NCBI GenBank assembly: GCA_964502005.1
Contig: CAZCUX010000026.1
Coordinates: 48,415 to 112,414 of the forward strand
DNA from: CAJWOS01 sp964502005
Lineage (GTDB): Bacteria > Myxococcota_A > UBA796 > UBA2385
Length of the DNA: 64,000 nucleotides
Direction of reading: 5' to 3'
The notes below the pieces were generated by a model. That model searched no databases and had not been told where the DNA came from. It was given only the letters and a program-made list of their open reading frames with translations. The translations under genes and the position numbers were made by a program. Positions 16,733-26,467 of this stretch are shown here, piece by piece (the first letter of the stretch is position 1; every line of letters starts with the position of its first letter).

Positions 16733-19666
16733 ATGCGTCTGTCGATTTCTCACTCCCGCGCTCTTTCCGTGGTCACCACTTTGCTGACCCTCTCTGGGTG
16801 TTTTGTCAGCAAAGACGACATCGCGTTTCGCCTCGACCCTGATGGCGACAACGTGCCCGTGGGCGAAGACTGCGACGACGACGACAAGTCCGTAGGCGGG
16901 CCGGTCAGTTGGTATGTCGATGTCGATGGCGATGGCTTTGGTTTTGGCGAACTCCAGGAAGGCTGTCCCGCCGACCGGCCGAGCCGCAATACCTCGGAAA
17001 ACGCCGACGACTGCGACGACTCCAATCCGAGCGCGTATCCGGGAGCGGTCGAGCGCTATTACGATGGCGTCGACCAAGACTGCCTGGGTGAAGATGCCGA
17101 CGGCAACGGCTCTATCGACGACTTCGATCAAGACTCCGACGGTTTTGAGCAAGACGTAGACTGCGACGACCTTGACGCGACCCTTCGACCCGACCCCTCG
17201 ATTCCTGAAGTCTTTTATGACGGGATCGATAACGACTGTGATCTATCCACAGGCGACGGTGACAAAGACGGCGACGGCTATTGGTCTGTCGACTACCGCA
17301 CCAAAGTGTCCGGAGCGCCCCTCCCTGTCCCATCGGGCGCCGATGGCGACTGCCTCGACGACATCGACAATCCCGAGTCTCCCTCGGTTGTCCTCAATGG
17401 CCTCGACGATGTCGCTCCCGCGGATGTTTACCCTGGCGCGGCCGATGTCCCGTATGATGGCATCGACGGCGACTGCGGCGGCATGGACCGTGAGTTCGAC
17501 GACGACGGCGATGGCTTCCAATCGGCAGCCTACGCCGACTGGGACGGCCTGTACGGCGACGACTGCCAAGATTGCGCCGCGGATTGCGAAGGTGAAGCCA
17601 ACTGGACGTCTTCGATTCCGTCTAACGAAATCAACCCCGCCGCAGACGAATCTTGGTACGACGGCGTCGACCAAGATTGCGGTGGCCTTGATGCGAGCCC
17701 AGCCGATGGCGTAGAAGACGACTACGACTACGATGCTGACGGCTACGTCGCGGTTGGCTACACCGACTCCCTCGGAAATGTCGGCGACGACTGCGTCGAC
17801 ACCGACGACAGCATGTTCCCCGGCGCCCGCGACTTGCCACGCAACGGCAAAGACGAAGACTGCGGCGGCGAAGACGACTACGACGTTGACGGCGATGGCT
17901 ATGTGCCCAACTCGGCGCTCGGCTTGGCTACGCTCGGCGTTCCCGGTTCCGGCAACCTGCCGATTGGCGACTGCGTCGACGACCCACGCTTGGATTCTAC
18001 ATATCCGTCGCAAACCGCCGCTTCCTATCATCCGGGCGCCGCCGACGCCTGGGGCGATGGCTACGACCGCGATTGCGCTGGCAACGACGACTACGACCGC
18101 GACGCCGACGGCTACCGCGACGAAGCATTTGCCTCGTATCCAAACCTCGCCACCTACCAGCAGGCGTCGATTGTTGTCCCCAATGCGGCATCTCCGGCCA
18201 CCGACTGCGACGACTCTCGTGCTTCGGTCAATCCCGGTGCAGCCGAAGTCGAAGGGAACAGCCTGGACGACAACTGCGACGAAAGCGCTGCGCCGTTTGG
18301 CGTAGAGGGCCGGAGTACTGTCAACGACCATTATACGGGGATTATTGTCGGCGATGACAATATCATGGACCCCCAGTACCATGCGGTCGCAGACATCGAT
18401 GGCGACGGCTACGACGATGTCATCACCGCGGACCCCTATGCCAACGGCGGTGTCGCGGGTATTTGGGCATTCTCTGGCACCGACATCATCACTGGAAAGC
18501 TCGGGCCCACCGACGCTATCGGCACTATCCTCGACACCTACAACGAAGGATTCGCCCAGTTCGTCTCTGCCGGGGATGTCGATGGAGACGGCTACGACGA
18601 CATCTTGGTAAGTATCCCGTATTACCAGTATACCGTTGGCAACAACGACGGCGCAGTGTTTGTTTATAGCGGTCCATTGTCGGGTACGGCGAGCAGCCCG
18701 GTTGCGCTGAGCCTCTGGGACGCGAGCACGGCATACTTTGGAAAGTCCGATGGTTACTTTGGGAACAAATCCGCTGTGGGCGACTATTCCGGCGACGGAG
18801 TCCCGGACGTCATCGCGTCCGCACCCTACGCGAGCGCGGTGAGCGGTGCGAATGAAGGCGTGGTCTACCTCTTTGATAGCTCTCTGGCGTCTACGGGCGC
18901 CGTAGACAACGACGCGTCCATCACCATCACCGGCCACACCACCTACGCATACCTGGGGGAGGGCGCGAGCGCCCCGAAGATGCTGAACTTCGATGGTTCT
19001 GGGCAGTCGGTGGCAATCCCAAGCGCGAGCTACCCATCCTTGATGAGCACGTTTGGTGCCGTCCATATCGTACCCGCCGCTTCATTGGGTACAGGGGCCG
19101 CCTATCGCGTCACCGATGTTGCCAGTACAGAGATTTACTCTACTGAAACCTACGCCTACGTCGGCTCCTCAATCGCTGTCGGTGACTTGGACAGCGATGG
19201 CTACGACGACATCGCGGTGGGTATGCCGGGCGCATACTCGAATGTCGGCGCGGTCGCGGTGATTTACGGTAGCGCACGCCCTGCGTACTCCTACTCGACC
19301 AACTCCGCGAGCCTCCTCTTGACAGGCACCTCCGCGTCTGGAGGGGGCAACTTCGGCTACTACGTCCACACCGCCGACCTCACCGGTACGGGGCAGCTGT
19401 CGGTGGTAGCGGGCGACATCTATTATTCCCAGTCGTATGTTTCCGGCGGCCGGGTCGTCATTCAGGACGGCAGCTCCACCGGCGTTTGGTCTTCGGGTTT
19501 TGACGGGGAAATTATTGGGGACACCTTCTACGGGTACCTCGGCGCAGGCCTCGGCTCTGGCGACTTCGACGGCGACCGCATCGACGACCTCACTGTGGTT
19601 CGCTCCGGGACGAATATCGATGGCGAATACGGCGACCTGTCTATTTTTACGGGCGGTCAGTGGTAG
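16733..19666 (+). CDS. Large MopE-repeat / FG-GAP surface lipoprotein
   Basis: ATG 16733 follows GGAGG and yields a lipobox signal (TTLLTLSGC, Cys about residue 22). Residues about 35-525 hold eight or so repeats of the MopE-type motif, in which DCDD-x-n-PGA-x-n-YDGVDQDC-x-GxDxD spaces Cys pairs and Asp clusters and is thought to bind metal ions. Residues about 540-977 contain FG-GAP-like units (VADIDGDGYDDVITADPY, AGDVDGDGYDDILVSIPY, VGDLDSDGYDDIAVGMPG), the calcium-binding turns of integrin-alpha-type beta-propellers. The 977-residue product is surely exported and probably surface displayed. Its last 20 bases overlap the convergent membrane-protein gene. Confidence 0.8.
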   Translation: MRLSISHSRALSVVTTLLTLSGCFVSKDDIAFRLDPDGDNVPVGEDCDDDDKSVGGPVSWYVDVDGDGFGFGELQEGCPADRPSRNTSENADDCDDSNPSAYPGAVERYYDGVDQDCLGEDADGNGSIDDFDQDSDGFEQDVDCDDLDATLRPDPSIPEVFYDGIDNDCDLSTGDGDKDGDGYWSVDYRTKVSGAPLPVPSGADGDCLDDIDNPESPSVVLNGLDDVAPADVYPGAADVPYDGIDGDCGGMDREFDDDGDGFQSAAYADWDGLYGDDCQDCAADCEGEANWTSSIPSNEINPAADESWYDGVDQDCGGLDASPADGVEDDYDYDADGYVAVGYTDSLGNVGDDCVDTDDSMFPGARDLPRNGKDEDCGGEDDYDVDGDGYVPNSALGLATLGVPGSGNLPIGDCVDDPRLDSTYPSQTAASYHPGAADAWGDGYDRDCAGNDDYDRDADGYRDEAFASYPNLATYQQASIVVPNAASPATDCDDSRASVNPGAAEVEGNSLDDNCDESAAPFGVEGRSTVNDHYTGIIVGDDNIMDPQYHAVADIDGDGYDDVITADPYANGGVAGIWAFSGTDIITGKLGPTDAIGTILDTYNEGFAQFVSAGDVDGDGYDDILVSIPYYQYTVGNNDGAVFVYSGPLSGTASSPVALSLWDASTAYFGKSDGYFGNKSAVGDYSGDGVPDVIASAPYASAVSGANEGVVYLFDSSLASTGAVDNDASITITGHTTYAYLGEGASAPKMLNFDGSGQSVAIPSASYPSLMSTFGAVHIVPAASLGTGAAYRVTDVASTEIYSTETYAYVGSSIAVGDLDSDGYDDIAVGMPGAYSNVGAVAVIYGSARPAYSYSTNSASLLLTGTSASGGGNFGYYVHTADLTGTGQLSVVAGDIYYSQSYVSGGRVVIQDGSSTGVWSSGFDGEIIGDTFYGYLGAGLGSGDFDGDRIDDLTVVRSGTNIDGEYGDLSIFTGGQW

Positions 19667-21065
19667 TCGGAGCGAACACCCGCTCGGCCCAGCGAGGGTC
19701 GAGCGTGGTTTCTACGGGTGCGGACAGCCCCGGAAATGCAGGGTGGGTGCGCACTGCGCCGAGCCAAAACAGCAACATCGCTGTCGCTACGACAACAGGA
19801 AGCCGCGGGTAGCGTAGCGTGCCACGAGAGAGGCCATGGCCAGCCGCGATAAGCAAAAATAGCCACGGCAATAGGAAGAGCATCTCCGGTTTTGCCATAC
19901 GCCAAAAACCGGGGATGATTGTATTTGCGGCGAGGTACACCGGGTTTTTTAGCAATGGCACGGCTTCCGTTGTGCCGGGTAGGAGCACAGGGCCAATCGA
20001 CAAAATCCAAAAGCCCAAGGCGACCACGCCCGCCCATCGAAACCAGCGGCAGGGTGTCGTGATTCCGACGGCGGCGAGCAACACGACGACCGGATTGCAT
20101 GCACGCCACACTTCGAGGCGGTTCCAGCGAAACGGGACCAAGGAGAAGCCGTCGAGGGCCGCGCGCTCCCACAAAAACTGCTCGGGCGTTGCGAGCGCGG
20201 GCCCATCGGACTGAATCCAGTGTTGCAAAATAGCAATCGGCAAGACCGCAAGCGCGCTGGTCGCCGTCAAGCGGGTCGCTTGCTGCCAAATGCGCTTGTC
20301 TTGATTGCGCCGCATCTGCTCGTAGGTGAGCACGCTCCACACGCATCCGAGGACCAATGATGCGAGCAGCGCGAAATAGAGGTTGTAGAGGGCCATACCC
20401 AAAAGGGTGAGGGGGACCGGCCACGCCTTTCCGCCGCGAAGTGCGCGCAGCACCAACCAGCCAAACAGAGGCAACCAAAATACGCCGCCTTTTTCGACGG
20501 TACCCCAATTGAGGTCGCGGAAGAGGTGCAGTCCCATTCCAAACGGGAATGCGACAATCCACGCTATCCATGGGGTTTGTGGACGTCTCTCGTCCAGGAC
20601 CTCGCCAATAAGCAATCGCGCGCACCACCAGCCCAACACCATTTGGGTCAACCAGACCGCACCAAATGCGCCGGGCGTAGGCAACAAGACGTCCCAGGCG
20701 GCCACTGCCCACAAATGACCAGCATGAACGCCAATCAACCGAATCGCAGGGTCGCTGGCAGCCATCGAAGGGGACAAGAAAAGGCGCTGATGGACGCCAT
20801 TTTCGTAAAAGAGTAGGCTTCCTGCCTTGTCGATGGTCGGAAACGCGCCGAACCAAGCGTCCGAAAGGTGGGCGAGCCAAGGGCTGGTAAGAGCCAGCAC
20901 CGCACCGATGGTCAGGCCGAGCTGTCGTTTATTCCCGCGAAGAAATCGCCATGAAAGCGCGAGCACGCAGACGGCAACGAAGAGCGTCAGCGCGTGGCCG
21001 GTGGGGTCGGCGAGAAGTCCGGTCGGAATCGGAACTTCTCGGGGATCTGGCGGTGGACCGTACAC
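19647..21065 (-). CDS. Polytopic membrane protein, possible GT-C-type glycosyltransferase
   Basis: The 472-residue protein has about ten hydrophobic helices (e.g. ALTLFVAVCVLALSWRFL, MALYNLYFALLASLVLGCVW, PVVVATAMLLFWLGAV) with short polar loops. The general layout, a large first loop with acidic residues followed by many helices, resembles lipid-linked-sugar-dependent (GT-C) transferases, but no diagnostic motif can be confirmed. ATG 21065 is used without strong ribosome-site support. The 5' end lies head-to-head with mutY and the 3' end overlaps the upstream convergent gene by 20 bases. Confidence 0.6.
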   Translation of the reverse strand: MYGPPPDPREVPIPTGLLADPTGHALTLFVAVCVLALSWRFLRGNKRQLGLTIGAVLALTSPWLAHLSDAWFGAFPTIDKAGSLLFYENGVHQRLFLSPSMAASDPAIRLIGVHAGHLWAVAAWDVLLPTPGAFGAVWLTQMVLGWWCARLLIGEVLDERRPQTPWIAWIVAFPFGMGLHLFRDLNWGTVEKGGVFWLPLFGWLVLRALRGGKAWPVPLTLLGMALYNLYFALLASLVLGCVWSVLTYEQMRRNQDKRIWQQATRLTATSALAVLPIAILQHWIQSDGPALATPEQFLWERAALDGFSLVPFRWNRLEVWRACNPVVVLLAAVGITTPCRWFRWAGVVALGFWILSIGPVLLPGTTEAVPLLKNPVYLAANTIIPGFWRMAKPEMLFLLPWLFLLIAAGHGLSRGTLRYPRLPVVVATAMLLFWLGAVRTHPAFPGLSAPVETTLDPRWAERVFAPTTTDRP

Positions 21066-21128
21066 AGAAGTCTGCTATCGGCTTCGCGTTGCCCCACACA
21101 GCCCACCGGGGCGTTCCGGGTTGAATGC

Positions 21129-22202
21129 GTGTCTGAATTTCCCCATTGTCCCGACCCAAACCAGTTTTCTGCCGCCTTGTTGAACTGGTACGACCAAAAT
21201 GCCCGCGACCTCCCCTGGCGCGGGGCGGGCGTCAGTCCGTATCGAACGTGGGTGAGCGAGGTGATGCTCCAGCAGACCCGCGTGGAGGCTGTCAAGCCCT
21301 ACTTCGCGCGGTTTATGGACCGCTTCCCGACGATTGAAGTGCTCGCCGCCGCCGACAACGACGATGTTCTCGCCCATTGGTCGGGCCTCGGCTATTATTC
21401 ACGGGCCCGAAACCTCCACAAAGGCGCCCAGGCGGTCGTCGCGGAGGGCGGCTTTCCCACCGACGAAGCGGGACTGCGGCGCTTGCCCGGCGTGGGGCCC
21501 TATATTGCCGGGGCCGTTGGCTCGATTGCCTTGGGGCTCCCGCTTGTTGCGGTAGACGGGAACTTAGAGCGCGTCCTCGCGCGGCTGGTCGGTCATCCCG
21601 GCGGACGGGTCGCTATCACGCGCCTCGCGGAGCGATTGCTGACCGGCGCCCCGCACCGTGCAGGTGACTTCAACCAAGCCCTGATGGACATCGGCGCGAC
21701 GATTTGTGTCCCGCGTAATCCTGCTTGCGACCGTTGCCCCCTGCAAGAAATGTGCCGAGGTGCGGCGGAGGGCACGCCGACCGCATATCCGGCGCCGAAG
21801 CCCAAAAAGGTCGTGCCCGAGCGGCGAGCGGTGGCCGCAGTATTTCAGAAGTCGGATGGCGAGGTGTTGTTGGCCCAGCGCCCCGCAGAAGGACTGTTCG
21901 GTGGACTATTTGAGCTTCCGGGGGGCTTTGTCGCCGACCCTTCGTTGCGCGGTGACGAAGCTCTGAAGACGCACATCTACGAGCAGTTCGGGGTCGAGGT
22001 GCGGCCACGTTCGGCGCCGGTGCGCGTGTTCCATGTGTTGACGCATATGCGGCTCACCCTCGAAGTGTTCGACGTGGATGGTCCGTTCCCGGACAGGCCG
22101 CTGTCATTTTATACGTCGATTCGGTGGGTCCGCCTCGGCGCGTATCGCGGCATTGGATTGTCGACGCTGGCACGAAAGGCGCTCAAGGCGGCCCGACCGT
22201 AG
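21129..22202 (+). CDS. mutY: A/G-specific adenine DNA glycosylase
   Basis: MutY removes adenine mispaired with 8-oxoguanine. The catalytic Glu sits in SEVMLQQT (Glu 44), the catalytic Asp in VDGNLERVL (Asp 143), the helix-hairpin-helix is LPGVGPYIAGAV, and the 4Fe-4S cluster ligands are C193-x6-C200-x2-C203-x5-C209. A Nudix-like C-terminal domain (VFQKSDGEVLLAQRP, FELPGGF) recognises 8-oxoG. GTG 21129 gives the family's usual short N-terminus; the frame is open back to 20994, but that part overlaps the divergent gene. No strong Shine-Dalgarno is seen. Confidence 0.95.
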   Translation: MSEFPHCPDPNQFSAALLNWYDQNARDLPWRGAGVSPYRTWVSEVMLQQTRVEAVKPYFARFMDRFPTIEVLAAADNDDVLAHWSGLGYYSRARNLHKGAQAVVAEGGFPTDEAGLRRLPGVGPYIAGAVGSIALGLPLVAVDGNLERVLARLVGHPGGRVAITRLAERLLTGAPHRAGDFNQALMDIGATICVPRNPACDRCPLQEMCRGAAEGTPTAYPAPKPKKVVPERRAVAAVFQKSDGEVLLAQRPAEGLFGGLFELPGGFVADPSLRGDEALKTHIYEQFGVEVRPRSAPVRVFHVLTHMRLTLEVFDVDGPFPDRPLSFYTSIRWVRLGAYRGIGLSTLARKALKAARP

Positions 22203-22211
22203 ACGGCTCCG

Positions 22212-22949
22212 TCAGCCAATCCGTGTGTCGCCCAGCAGCGCTGCGACTGCTTCCGCGCATTCGGCGACCTCGCCTTCGTCTAAGCCATCCAATGTGAGGG
22301 TGACGGTCCAAGGTGGGGTGTCAAACTGCGGATAAGAACCAATCGCGACGGAAGGCCATCGAAGCTGGATGGCCGTCAACTCGTCTGCAATGTCTGCCTC
22401 GCCCGCAGTGGTCACGAGCTTTTGGTGAAAGACGGGACGTCCGCCGAATCGGTGGGCGATGGCGTTGAATTTCAACCGAAACAGCGATGGGACTCCGGGA
22501 AAAATCACGATGTTTGCCGCGACAACTTGGGGAAAAAAGATGTCTCCATCCCACCAAAGCGCGGAGCCTTGGGGAATGTCCGCCATGCGCGCCGCCGCTT
22601 TGGTGAACCGCTTGCCCATCTTTTCTTGAATGACAGCCAAGAGGGCTTCGTCTCGCACCAATGGTCGCCCCAACCCGGCTGCGACGGCGGCCATCGTGAG
22701 GTCGTCGTGGGTGGGACCGACGCCGCCGCTTGTGAGGACGAAGTCTACGCGGCGGGACCACTCGGCGACTGCAGACCCAACTTCGTCGACAATGTCGGGC
22801 AAGACGATGATGCGACGGAGTTCTAGGCCGATTTCCCTGCATCGGCGGGCGACCCAAGGCGAGTTTTCGTCTTGAATCTTGCCGGTCAGGATCTCATCAC
22901 CGATGACAAGCATCGCGACGGTGGGGCGGGCGGAGGGTGGCGTTGACAT
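22212..22949 (-). CDS. CinA N-terminal / MoaB-like molybdopterin-binding domain protein
   Basis: The 245-residue protein begins with VAMLVIGDEILTGKIQDENSP, contains FVLTSGGVGPTHDD and continues to FFPQVVAANIVIFPGVPSLF. This is the MoCF-binding fold of CinA N-termini and related proteins. The C-terminal nicotinamide-nucleotide amidase domain of full CinA is absent. Family members have been linked to ADP-ribose or NMN-related pyrophosphatase activity (family knowledge). ATG 22949 is chosen over ATG 22976 because the conserved domain begins directly after it; neither has a clear ribosome site. It ends ten bases from the convergent mutY stop. Confidence 0.8.
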   Translation of the reverse strand: MSTPPSARPTVAMLVIGDEILTGKIQDENSPWVARRCREIGLELRRIIVLPDIVDEVGSAVAEWSRRVDFVLTSGGVGPTHDDLTMAAVAAGLGRPLVRDEALLAVIQEKMGKRFTKAAARMADIPQGSALWWDGDIFFPQVVAANIVIFPGVPSLFRLKFNAIAHRFGGRPVFHQKLVTTAGEADIADELTAIQLRWPSVAIGSYPQFDTPPWTVTLTLDGLDEGEVAECAEAVAALLGDTRIG

Positions 22950-23213
22950 GGGCGTAGCGTAGACCGCTCGGCTCATCGCGCAAGGGCAACGATGCCGACA
23001 ATTTGCACACCTCGTGGGAACCCTGTGTCCACCGCGCGGTCAAGGTCTTCGATGCACCACGGGAATACCAACATACAGGTTCCGGGTTCCTATCCGACGC
23101 GCGGGGGGTACACTAGAGATACCGCAAACCGCACGTCGGCCGGTGGTGCCACGGGTCGCGCACGTTTGACGGGTCCCGCGCCATACGCGGGGGAGCTGCA
23201 TCGCAAGGAACGA

Positions 23214-24746
23214 ATGGCAATCGGGTCCCAACATCCCCACGGCGTGCGGTTCACAGCGCGCTACAACGGCGACGTTGTAGTGCAAACCGTGCGTTGGCCG
23301 GACGAGTCTGGCGTAGAGGTCGGAAAGCTCGGACCAGAGGCGATTCCAACACCTTCCGGTGGACCCTTGGTCCGCCTCGACTGGACCAAGCCGTCGGCCG
23401 TGTCTGTCGTGCCGCTCGACAACTCCGCCCACGCCGCGACGCTCACGCCAGAGGCACCCGCTTGGCTTTGGTCTGGCGCGGCAGGCATAGATGTTGAGCT
23501 TTTGTTGCTACCACGCCACGACGCGCGACGCTTGCCCACCCAGTCGGGCATGGACCTCGGGCTCGCGGTGGTCGTGCTGATGCTGTTGGTCGGCTCGATT
23601 CACTTGCGCTTGCTGTTCTTGCTGCTCAACCCAAGCGCGTCGATGAACGGCGACGCACCGGTCCCCGAGCCTTCTCCCGAGTACATCGCCCGCCTGCTCC
23701 AGCGCGACCTCGAAGGCGAGGAGCAAGGGCTCCCCGAGCAAGTCGAGCGACCGGAGTTCGAGCGGCAAAACCTGTCGTTTTACTTGCCGTCCGGCAACAA
23801 TGGACCATTGACCCGCGTGGGAGGGGGGGATTCTTCCGGCGACGACGTGCGCCGCATCGAAGCACCCGACGACGCCGAAGACCTCGCGATGGCCGACGAA
23901 GAGGCCATCGAGGCGCCGCCGGTCCTCGATGGGCAGCCCGAGCCCATGCCGGTCGCCGATGCGCAGCCGGCACCCCAAGATTTGCTCGGTGAGCCCGAGC
24001 TTCCCGAAGCCGACGAGCCCCCGTCCGCCAAGCCCGCGATTGAAAAGTTTGTTGGATGGGGTTTCAAAGATTGGTTTGAAGTGGAGGACGCGCGCCCCGA
24101 GGTCAAAGCGGAGTGGGAAGAGCAGCTTGCGCTCGCGCGGGTGCGGCTCAAAATTGACCCCAACGACCCCTACGCTCTCAACACCGTGGGTCTGTACGCT
24201 TACCTCGCAGACAACCACACGCTTTCGCGCGAGTCCTACCAACGCCTCATCGAGCTGTACCCGGATGCGTCGTTTGGCTACAACAACTATGGCCTCGTAT
24301 TGAAGCGAGAAGGGAAGTACATCGAAGAAGAAGCAATGTACCGCAAGGCCCTCGAGCTCGACCCTTCCGACTCCTATGTCCTGAACAACCTAGCGGTGTG
24401 TTTGGCCCACCAAGGGCGCTACGACGAAGCACTCGAAGTGATGGAACGCTTGGCGGAAGTGGAGCCCGACGACCTCTATGCGCACTTACACATGGCGAAA
24501 ATCCACGCAGCCATGGGAAAAAAGCGGAAAGCGCTCAAGTATTTGGAGCGCGCGCTGGGGAACCGCACGGGCCTCGACACAATGCACCACATTGAGCTTC
24601 GCCAAGACCTCCGTGTAGACCCCGCTTTCGACGAGCTGCGTAAAGATCCACGTTTCCGAACCCTCATTGTCGATGCGTATGGCGACGAAGCCGAGTATGT
24701 TTTGAAAGGCGGTCGTCAAACGCCAGCGGGAGGACACGGTGGGTGA
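23214..24746 (+). CDS. Membrane TPR protein A of a coupled paralogous pair
   Basis: ATG 23214 has AAGGAA just upstream; the long open frame before it (from 22992) lacks coding character. The 510-residue product has an N-terminal beta-rich domain (about 1-105), one transmembrane helix (MDLGLAVVVLMLLVGSIHLRLLFLLL), and an acidic Pro/Glu-rich linker (about 150-290). C-terminal TPRs follow, including NNYGLVLKREGKYIEEEAMY and NLAVCLAHQGRYDEALEVM. The last ~40 residues (LRQDLRVDPAFDELRKDPRF) recur in the next gene. Probable inner-membrane scaffold; function unknown. It overlaps the downstream gene by eight bases. Confidence 0.65.
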   Translation: MAIGSQHPHGVRFTARYNGDVVVQTVRWPDESGVEVGKLGPEAIPTPSGGPLVRLDWTKPSAVSVVPLDNSAHAATLTPEAPAWLWSGAAGIDVELLLLPRHDARRLPTQSGMDLGLAVVVLMLLVGSIHLRLLFLLLNPSASMNGDAPVPEPSPEYIARLLQRDLEGEEQGLPEQVERPEFERQNLSFYLPSGNNGPLTRVGGGDSSGDDVRRIEAPDDAEDLAMADEEAIEAPPVLDGQPEPMPVADAQPAPQDLLGEPELPEADEPPSAKPAIEKFVGWGFKDWFEVEDARPEVKAEWEEQLALARVRLKIDPNDPYALNTVGLYAYLADNHTLSRESYQRLIELYPDASFGYNNYGLVLKREGKYIEEEAMYRKALELDPSDSYVLNNLAVCLAHQGRYDEALEVMERLAEVEPDDLYAHLHMAKIHAAMGKKRKALKYLERALGNRTGLDTMHHIELRQDLRVDPAFDELRKDPRFRTLIVDAYGDEAEYVLKGGRQTPAGGHGG

Positions 24747-25917
24747 CCTCGGCGTCGTGGTCAAGTTGAATGGAGCGGTTGTCGAAGACCGCATCGTTCA
24801 CGCGCGCCAGTTCGCGCGGCTCGGTGAAGCGCCGGGCGCAGATGTTGTGTTTCCCGGAGCCGACCTCACCGTTTTTCGGATTGGAAGCCGCCTTTCGATT
24901 CGGGGTCGCTCAATGGCCGAAGGCGACACCCTGCACATCGCCCTCGGCAGTGTTGATGTCGAGCTGGAGCACCGCTTTTCGACCGTCGCTCCCGGCGAGT
25001 TCTCGGGCCGATTTGACGGGCACTTTTTGCTCGTTGTTGCGCTCGTCACCGTCATGGGCGCCTGGACGGAAATCGCCCAAGGTTGGATGCAGCGACATTG
25101 GTCTTCGGTCGACACCGCCGCCTTCGTGTCCCGCGTCGTTTCAGGGCCGCCCGTCGATTGGGGCGCCACTCGTCACGCATCGACCATGCTTCGTGCCGAG
25201 CGCCACGACGAGGTCGTGCCGGTCGCGTACCCGCTCGCCGACGGCCCGCTCCATCTGTCAGACGACAAAGAATCCGGCACTGGCTGGTTCCGCTGGTATC
25301 GCTCCGCGGTACCCCACGATGATGAGCAGCTCGACATCGCAATTGAGCGGTACCTTCGCGAACCCAACAACACCGAAGCGCGCCGCCTGTTGGCGCATTC
25401 AGCATATAATGCAGACGACTATGCTGAATCCGCAAGACAATACCGCTGGATTGCCGACCGCTATCCCACCGACCTGGATGCGCGGATTGGCTTGGCCAAG
25501 GCGGAAATGCGGCTGGGACACCACTCTACGGAGGTCCACGAATACCGCGCCGCGCTGCTGATTCAGCCGGGAAACAGCACCGCATTGGCGGGCCTCGCGG
25601 TCGCGTTGTCCCGCCTGCAACGCCTAGACGAAGCAGCGTGGGCCCTTGATGAACTCGGAATGGTGCACCCGCGGGCATCGGTTTCGGCGGTGGCATTTGC
25701 GAAGGTCGCGGCCTTAGAAGGTCGAAACGACGATGCCTTCGACTGGCTCGACCGCGCCGTATCCAACCGCGGCGCGCTCTCGGAAGATGAGCGCCTGGAA
25801 TTGCGGCGAGACATCGCAATAGATCCAGCCCTCGCGCGCATCCGAAAGGATGTCCGCTTGCGAAGTCTCGTCAACCGTCACCTCGGCGCCGCCGGCCCGC
25901 GTCCTATCCGCGAATAA
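24739..25917 (+). CDS. Membrane TPR protein B, paralogue of the upstream gene
   Basis: GTG 24739 overlaps the preceding stop, with GGAGGA a few bases upstream, so the two are translationally coupled. Architecture mirrors protein A: an N-terminal beta-rich, FHA-like-looking domain (RQFARLGEAPGADVVFPGADL), one hydrophobic segment (HFLLVVALVTVMGAW), then TPR-like helices (YNADDYAESARQYRWIADRY, LAVALSRLQRLDEAAWAL). The shared C-terminal element is LRRDIAIDPALARIRKDVRL. Length is 392 residues. The shared ends point to an ancient tandem duplication. The pair lies just upstream of coaD, which is probably a separate unit. Confidence 0.65.
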   Translation: MGDLGVVVKLNGAVVEDRIVHARQFARLGEAPGADVVFPGADLTVFRIGSRLSIRGRSMAEGDTLHIALGSVDVELEHRFSTVAPGEFSGRFDGHFLLVVALVTVMGAWTEIAQGWMQRHWSSVDTAAFVSRVVSGPPVDWGATRHASTMLRAERHDEVVPVAYPLADGPLHLSDDKESGTGWFRWYRSAVPHDDEQLDIAIERYLREPNNTEARRLLAHSAYNADDYAESARQYRWIADRYPTDLDARIGLAKAEMRLGHHSTEVHEYRAALLIQPGNSTALAGLAVALSRLQRLDEAAWALDELGMVHPRASVSAVAFAKVAALEGRNDDAFDWLDRAVSNRGALSEDERLELRRDIAIDPALARIRKDVRLRSLVNRHLGAAGPRPIRE

Positions 25918-25984
25918 GCGGCCCCGCAGTGCAGCCCTCGCAGTCTTCCCATCGGTCGGGTAGGAGGACAAGATTGGAGGAACG

Positions 25985-26467
25985 ATGCCCCGCGTGGCTG
26001 TCTATGCCGGCTCCTTTGACCCCATCACGCTCGGCCACGTCGACATCGTGCGTCGAGGTGCTACCCTATTCGACGAAGTCATCGTGGCAGTGGGGCAAAA
26101 CCCCGCCAAGCGATACTCGTTCGGCATTGAAGAGCGGGTCGCGATTATCGAAGCGGCCCTTGCAGATGTTCCCAATGCACGGGTAGATGTTTTTGATGGT
26201 TTGTTGGTGGACTACTGCCAAAAGGTCGGCGCACGCGTAATCCTGCGGGGCTTGCGTGCGGTCACCGACTTTGAGTTTGAGTTCAAGATTGGGCTTGCAA
26301 ATATGGACATGGCGCCCGATATTGAGACCGTGTTCCTCCTTACAGAGCCGACGATGCTGTTTGTCTCTAGCTCGCTCATCCGAGAGATTTCGAGCCACGG
26401 CGGCGACGTCTCCCGCTATGTACCGAAAGCTGCTGCGGAGGCCCTGCATCGCCTCCATCAGCGGTAG
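25985..26467 (+). CDS. coaD: Phosphopantetheine adenylyltransferase
   Basis: This enzyme makes dephospho-CoA from 4'-phosphopantetheine and ATP. The nucleotidyltransferase motif is YAGSFDPITLGHVDIV (T/HxGH), followed by VGQNPAKRYSF, RGLRAVTDFEFEF and VSSSLIREISSHGGDVS. Length 160 is exactly typical. GGAGG lies four bases before ATG 25985. Confidence 0.97.
   Translation: MPRVAVYAGSFDPITLGHVDIVRRGATLFDEVIVAVGQNPAKRYSFGIEERVAIIEAALADVPNARVDVFDGLLVDYCQKVGARVILRGLRAVTDFEFEFKIGLANMDMAPDIETVFLLTEPTMLFVSSSLIREISSHGGDVSRYVPKAAAEALHRLHQR

Noticed and set aside
17243..19066. 607-codon minus-strand open frame opposite the MopE/FG-GAP gene
   Set aside because: The antisense of Asp-rich repeats (GAC/GAT) gives Val-rich peptides without stops; no ribosome site or domain.
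20994..21128. N-terminal extension of MutY back to GTG 20994
   Set aside because: The extra 45 residues have no similarity to MutY and would overlap the divergent membrane-protein gene.
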